This document shows, piece by piece, positions 24,769 to 25,420 of a stretch of 25,420 nt of DNA. The DNA comes from an uncultured Mycoplasmatota bacterium. Its GTDB lineage: Bacteria > Bacillota_I > Bacilli_A > RF39 > UBA660. The stretch covers positions 1-25,420 of the forward strand of contig CAOKNI010000014.1 in NCBI GenBank assembly GCA_948470005.1, written 5' to 3'. The notes under the pieces are model-generated. The model searched no databases, had not been told where the DNA came from, and was given only the letters and a program-made list of their open reading frames with translations. The position numbers and the translations under genes are program-made. How positions within the stretch are numbered: position 1 is the stretch's first letter; each line of letters opens with the position of its first letter.

Positions 24769-24822
24769 AGTATAAAAAGTTACAACTAGCTAATATTAAT
24801 ATTAGAATGGGGTTGTAAAAGC

Positions 24823-25338
24823 TTGAAGTCCACAGGAGTAATAAGAAGAATAGATGAATTAGGAAGAATTGTAATACCAAAGGAAATTCGCCGAAATTTA
24901 GGCATCCACGACGGAGAAAATGTTGAGATATTTACAGAAGAGGATAGTATAATTTTAAAAAAGCATTATCGTATGAGTTCTAATTTAGAATTAGCCTCAA
25001 GTTTATGTGAACTTATCTATTCCAATTTTAATTATGAAATAGCTATAACTGATCGGGAAAAAATAATTGCCACATCTGGTTTTTCTGCGGAACTTTTAAA
25101 TAAAAGATTATCAAAAGAGTTTTTAAATATCATTGAAAATCGTGAAATAATTGAAAAAGAAGAATACTCATTAACTATTGAAACAGAAAATGTTTTTGGA
25201 AATTTTGTTTTTATACCTATTATATCTTTAAATGATAGTATTGGTCTTGTCATTATTAAGTATTCTAAAGAACAGAATGTACCAACTAATATAGGTAAAC
25301 TTATAGCTAGTATTTTTGCCAAAAAATTAGACATATAA
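24823..25338 (+). CDS. spoVT: SpoVT/AbrB-family transcriptional regulator
   Basis: A 171-residue regulator. Residues 1-50 (MKSTGVIRRIDELGRIVIPKEIRRNLGI...) are an AbrB-type swapped-hairpin DNA-binding domain, almost identical in layout to B. subtilis SpoVT. Residues about 55-170 would form the GAF-like C-terminal domain of SpoVT (178 residues in B. subtilis), a length that AbrB itself, with about 95 residues, lacks. In B. subtilis SpoVT modulates sigma-G-dependent genes in the forespore and its gene follows mfd, as here apart from two inserted genes. The start is TTG with GGGGTT upstream. A TTACAA-17-TAGAAT element (24780-24808) exists but would leave an 8-base leader, so I do not call it a promoter. 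A hairpin pair ends the gene. Confidence 0.88.
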   Translation: MKSTGVIRRIDELGRIVIPKEIRRNLGIHDGENVEIFTEEDSIILKKHYRMSSNLELASSLCELIYSNFNYEIAITDREKIIATSGFSAELLNKRLSKEFLNIIENREIIEKEEYSLTIETENVFGNFVFIPIISLNDSIGLVIIKYSKEQNVPTNIGKLIASIFAKKLDI

Positions 25339-25341
25339 AAA

Positions 25342-25366
25342 ATAAGTTTAGATAATTTAAACTTAT
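25342..25366. other. Hairpin after spoVT
   Basis: A perfect 9-bp stem ATAAGTTTA / TAAACTTAT with a 7-base loop starts 3 bases after the spoVT stop. It is not followed by a T-tract, so it may protect the mRNA end or work together with the terminator that follows. Confidence 0.5.
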
Positions 25367-25375
25367 CAGACTGTT

Positions 25376-25410
25376 GACAAATAGGTATAAATTTTACTTA
25401 TTTGTCTTTT
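25376..25410 (+). terminator. Terminator after spoVT
   Basis: A 12-bp stem (GACAAATAGGTA with TACTTATTTGTC, one G-U pair) with a 7-base loop is followed by TTTTAATTTG. It is the second of two tandem hairpins behind spoVT. The short T-run makes it only moderately strong. Confidence 0.7.
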
Positions 25411-25420
25411 AATTTGTTCA

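Noticed and set aside
24780..24808. TTACAA-17-TAGAAT as the spoVT promoter
   Set aside because: Its start site would fall at or after the RBS, leaving about 8 bases before the TTG. A forespore-type promoter could exist but I cannot define one.
1..25420. CRISPR arrays, tRNA or rRNA genes, insertion sequences
   Set aside because: I saw no regularly spaced repeats, no tRNA or rRNA signatures and no transposase or terminal inverted repeats.

Overview
The window is a chromosome replication-origin neighbourhood from a very AT-rich, low-GC Gram-positive bacterium (Bacillota, Bacilli-like). The order rpmH-rnpA-yidC-jag running away from dnaA-dnaN-recF-gyrB-gyrA, followed by SRP RNA, tadA, dnaX, ebfC, recR, a BofA-like gene, holB, ricT, trmN6, pth, mfd and spoVT, is a compressed form of the Bacillus subtilis origin region. 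Tryptophan is encoded by TGG and TGA is used as a stop, so the code is standard, not the Mycoplasma code. The short 4.5S-type SRP RNA and tight spacing suggest a reduced, uncultured Bacilli/Mollicutes-related lineage. SpoVT and a BofA-like protein point to sporulation ancestry. The lineage is inferred, not proven.

Left arm (1-3545, minus strand): rpmH has a near-consensus promoter and leads into rnpA, yidC (lipoprotein insertase) and jag/khpB, ending at an intrinsic terminator. Beyond it lie accessory genes: a 260-residue protein with a possible sigma-region-2-like C-terminus, a truncated Amidase_3 protein, and the start of an unknown gene cut by the window edge.

Origin and replication core (3546-12847, plus strand): an oriC stretch with DnaA boxes precedes dnaA and dnaN. 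A ComK-family competence regulator sits between dnaN and recF. Then come recF, gyrB and gyrA, closed by a terminator that overlaps the gyrA stop codon.

A gene-poor 0.85 kb stretch (12848-13702) holds three parS chromosome-partition sites and the small SRP RNA gene.

Right arm (13703-23524): tadA, then a long co-directional cluster for DNA polymerase III clamp loading (dnaX, holB), recombination (ebfC, recR), RNA processing and tRNA modification (ricT, trmN6), translation recycling (pth), nucleotide-pool cleaning (dimeric dUTPase) and transcription-coupled repair (mfd). The final part (23525-25420) carries a 24-bp perfect palindrome, a strong promoter, two unrecognised genes, and spoVT with a hairpin terminator.

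The points I rate most interesting are the ComK homologue in the dnaN-recF slot without the C-terminal tail that B. subtilis ComK uses for MecA-controlled degradation, the parS triplet, the palindrome-controlled pair of unknown genes at the mfd-spoVT junction, the sigma-like protein, and the repeated placement of stop codons inside terminator hairpins.
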